From positions 1 through 34,306 of the forward strand of contig VYFQ01000009.1 in the NCBI GenBank assembly GCA_009842325.1: 34,306 bases of DNA. Reading direction: 5' to 3'. The position numbers and the translations under genes are program-made. The notes under the pieces were generated by a model. That model had not been told where the DNA came from. It was given only the letters and a program-made list of their open reading frames with translations, and searched no databases. Below are positions 33,580 through 34,306 of the stretch, one piece after another. How positions within the stretch are numbered: the stretch's first letter is position 1; the number at the start of each line of letters is the position of its first letter. This DNA is from Acidimicrobiaceae bacterium (GTDB lineage: Bacteria; Actinomycetota; Acidimicrobiia; Acidimicrobiales; Aldehydirespiratoraceae).

Positions 33580-33591
33580 GGGAGTACTCCC
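33580..33591. repeat. 12-bp palindrome upstream of the RCC1 lipoprotein gene
   Basis: GGGAGTACTCCC is a perfect palindrome in the 170-base gap after the GPP34 gene. It is a possible operator for the downstream lipoprotein gene. No matching second copy was seen in the window. Confidence 0.35.
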
Positions 33592-33706
33592 ATGCTGGCA
33601 GTAAGCGCCGCTCGGAAAACTTACGCCGAATCCTGCAACAGGTGACCCGTCTGACGCATCGTAGGTAGTGGTGAGTGAGCACGTCGCCACCGTGAGAGGA
33701 TCGCCA

Positions 33707-34306
33707 GTGAGGAGTCTCCTGGCAGCGCTGTCAGCGCTTGCGTTGTTGTGTTCGGCCTGCGCCGGGGACACCGCCCCGCAAGCAACAGACGAGTCGCCAG
33801 CCGAGACGACCGAAGCGGATGTCACCCCCGCGGAGCCTGCCGCCGTCACGCCCGACGAGACAGCACCAGCCGAGACGACCGAAGCGGATGTCACCCCCGC
33901 GGAGCCTGCCGCCGCCGCGCCTGACGAGACAGCACCAGCCGAGACTCAAGCGACCACCTATAAGGCCGTCTCCGCCGGCGACTACCACACCTGCGCCATC
34001 GCCACCGACGACACCATCACATGCTGGGGAGACAACGACTCGGGGCAGCTAGACGCACCGGCCGGCACCTACAAAGCCGTCTCCGCGGGCAGCAGACACG
34101 CCTGCGCCATCGCCACCGACGACACCATCACATGTTGGGGAGACAATGACTCGGGGCAGCTAGACGCGGCAGGCATCTACAAGGCCGTCTCCGCCGGCGA
34201 CTACCACAGCTGCGCCATCGCCAGAGACGGCACCATCACATGTTGGGGAGACAGCCGCGTTGCCGATGCTCCAGCGGGCACCTACAAGGCCGTCTCCGCC
34301 GGTTGG
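33707..34306 (+). CDS. RCC1-repeat lipoprotein (partial, C-terminus off window)
   Basis: An open frame of 200 codons runs from GTG 33707 to the window end with no stop. AGAGGA lies six bases upstream; GTG 33692 is an in-frame alternative. The N-terminus is a lipoprotein signal (RSLLAALSALALLCSAC), the last Cys being the likely lipid site. A Pro/Ala/Glu/Thr-rich linker with a 23-residue duplication follows, then repeats of about 36 residues, each with YKAVSAG, HxCAIA, TITCWGD and GQLDA. These are RCC1/BNR-type beta-propeller blades, with a conserved Cys pair per blade that could form disulfides outside the cell. Three blades and the start of a fourth are visible; a full propeller needs seven. 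The protein is probably surface-exposed; its ligand is unknown. Confidence 0.88.
   Translation, partial: MRSLLAALSALALLCSACAGDTAPQATDESPAETTEADVTPAEPAAVTPDETAPAETTEADVTPAEPAAAAPDETAPAETQATTYKAVSAGDYHTCAIATDDTITCWGDNDSGQLDAPAGTYKAVSAGSRHACAIATDDTITCWGDNDSGQLDAAGIYKAVSAGDYHSCAIARDGTITCWGDSRVADAPAGTYKAVSAGW
33797..33934 (+). repeat. 69-bp tandem duplication in the lipoprotein linker
   Basis: Two 69-base units (33797-33865 and 33866-33934), nearly identical, encode a 23-residue Pro/Ala/Glu/Thr-rich spacer between the lipid anchor and the RCC1 blades. A third copy begins and is cut short. Confidence 0.88.

Overview
The window is a high-GC chromosomal segment from an actinobacterium. Evidence for this is the codon use rich in G/C third positions, frequent GTG starts, a DUF222/13E12-type HNH protein, a type-2 isoleucyl-tRNA synthetase, an actinobacterial GPP34 protein and acidic, repeat-bearing lipoproteins. 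I infer a marine or host-associated member, perhaps Acidimicrobiia, because of the osmolyte genes; the taxon cannot be fixed from sequence reading alone. No rRNA, tRNA, CRISPR array, insertion sequence or origin was seen, and no gene-free stretch exceeds about 200 bases.

Layout. 1-3000: a partial HNH endonuclease (minus, running off the left edge), an EamA-type exporter (minus) and an RNA 2',3'-cyclic phosphodiesterase (plus). 3149-13296: an osmolyte block. It contains a minus-strand trio (DddP-like M24 DMSP lyase, beta-hydroxyacid dehydrogenase, HalD/ArpA-type 2OG oxygenase), a divergent MttB-family methyltransferase broken by a one-base frameshift, a perfect 12-bp hairpin, and a glycine-betaine-type ABC importer proV-proW-proX (minus) whose permease is about three times normal size. 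13350-14717: an acidic repeat protein overlapping convergently with an SDR dehydrogenase.

14915-24386: a single-strand (minus) gene set encoding a complete phosphotransferase system. In transcription order it is a long zinc-type dehydrogenase, 1-phosphofructokinase-like kinase, membrane protein, Enzyme I, MtlR-like PRD regulator, mannitol-type EIIC, EIIB, EIIA, HPr and a small unknown protein. Most junctions are 4-base ATGA/GTGA overlaps, so translation is probably coupled. General and sugar-specific PTS parts sit together, so phosphate can pass PEP to EI to HPr to EIIA to EIIB to a sugar or polyol entering through EIIC. The product is probably then handled by the dehydrogenase and kinase.

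24503-34306: housekeeping and accessory genes. These are ileS (plus), a small basic protein (minus), an isopenicillin-N-synthase-like oxygenase (minus), class Ia ribonucleotide reductase nrdA-nrdB behind a good sigma70-type promoter (plus), a GPP34/GOLPH3-like protein (plus) and the start of an RCC1-repeat lipoprotein (plus, running off the right edge).

The most interesting material is the DMSP/betaine block (a DddP-like enzyme with the full published metal and catalytic residue set next to a betaine-type importer and an MttB remnant), the oversized ProW, and the self-contained PTS operon with an unusual double-Rossmann dehydrogenase.
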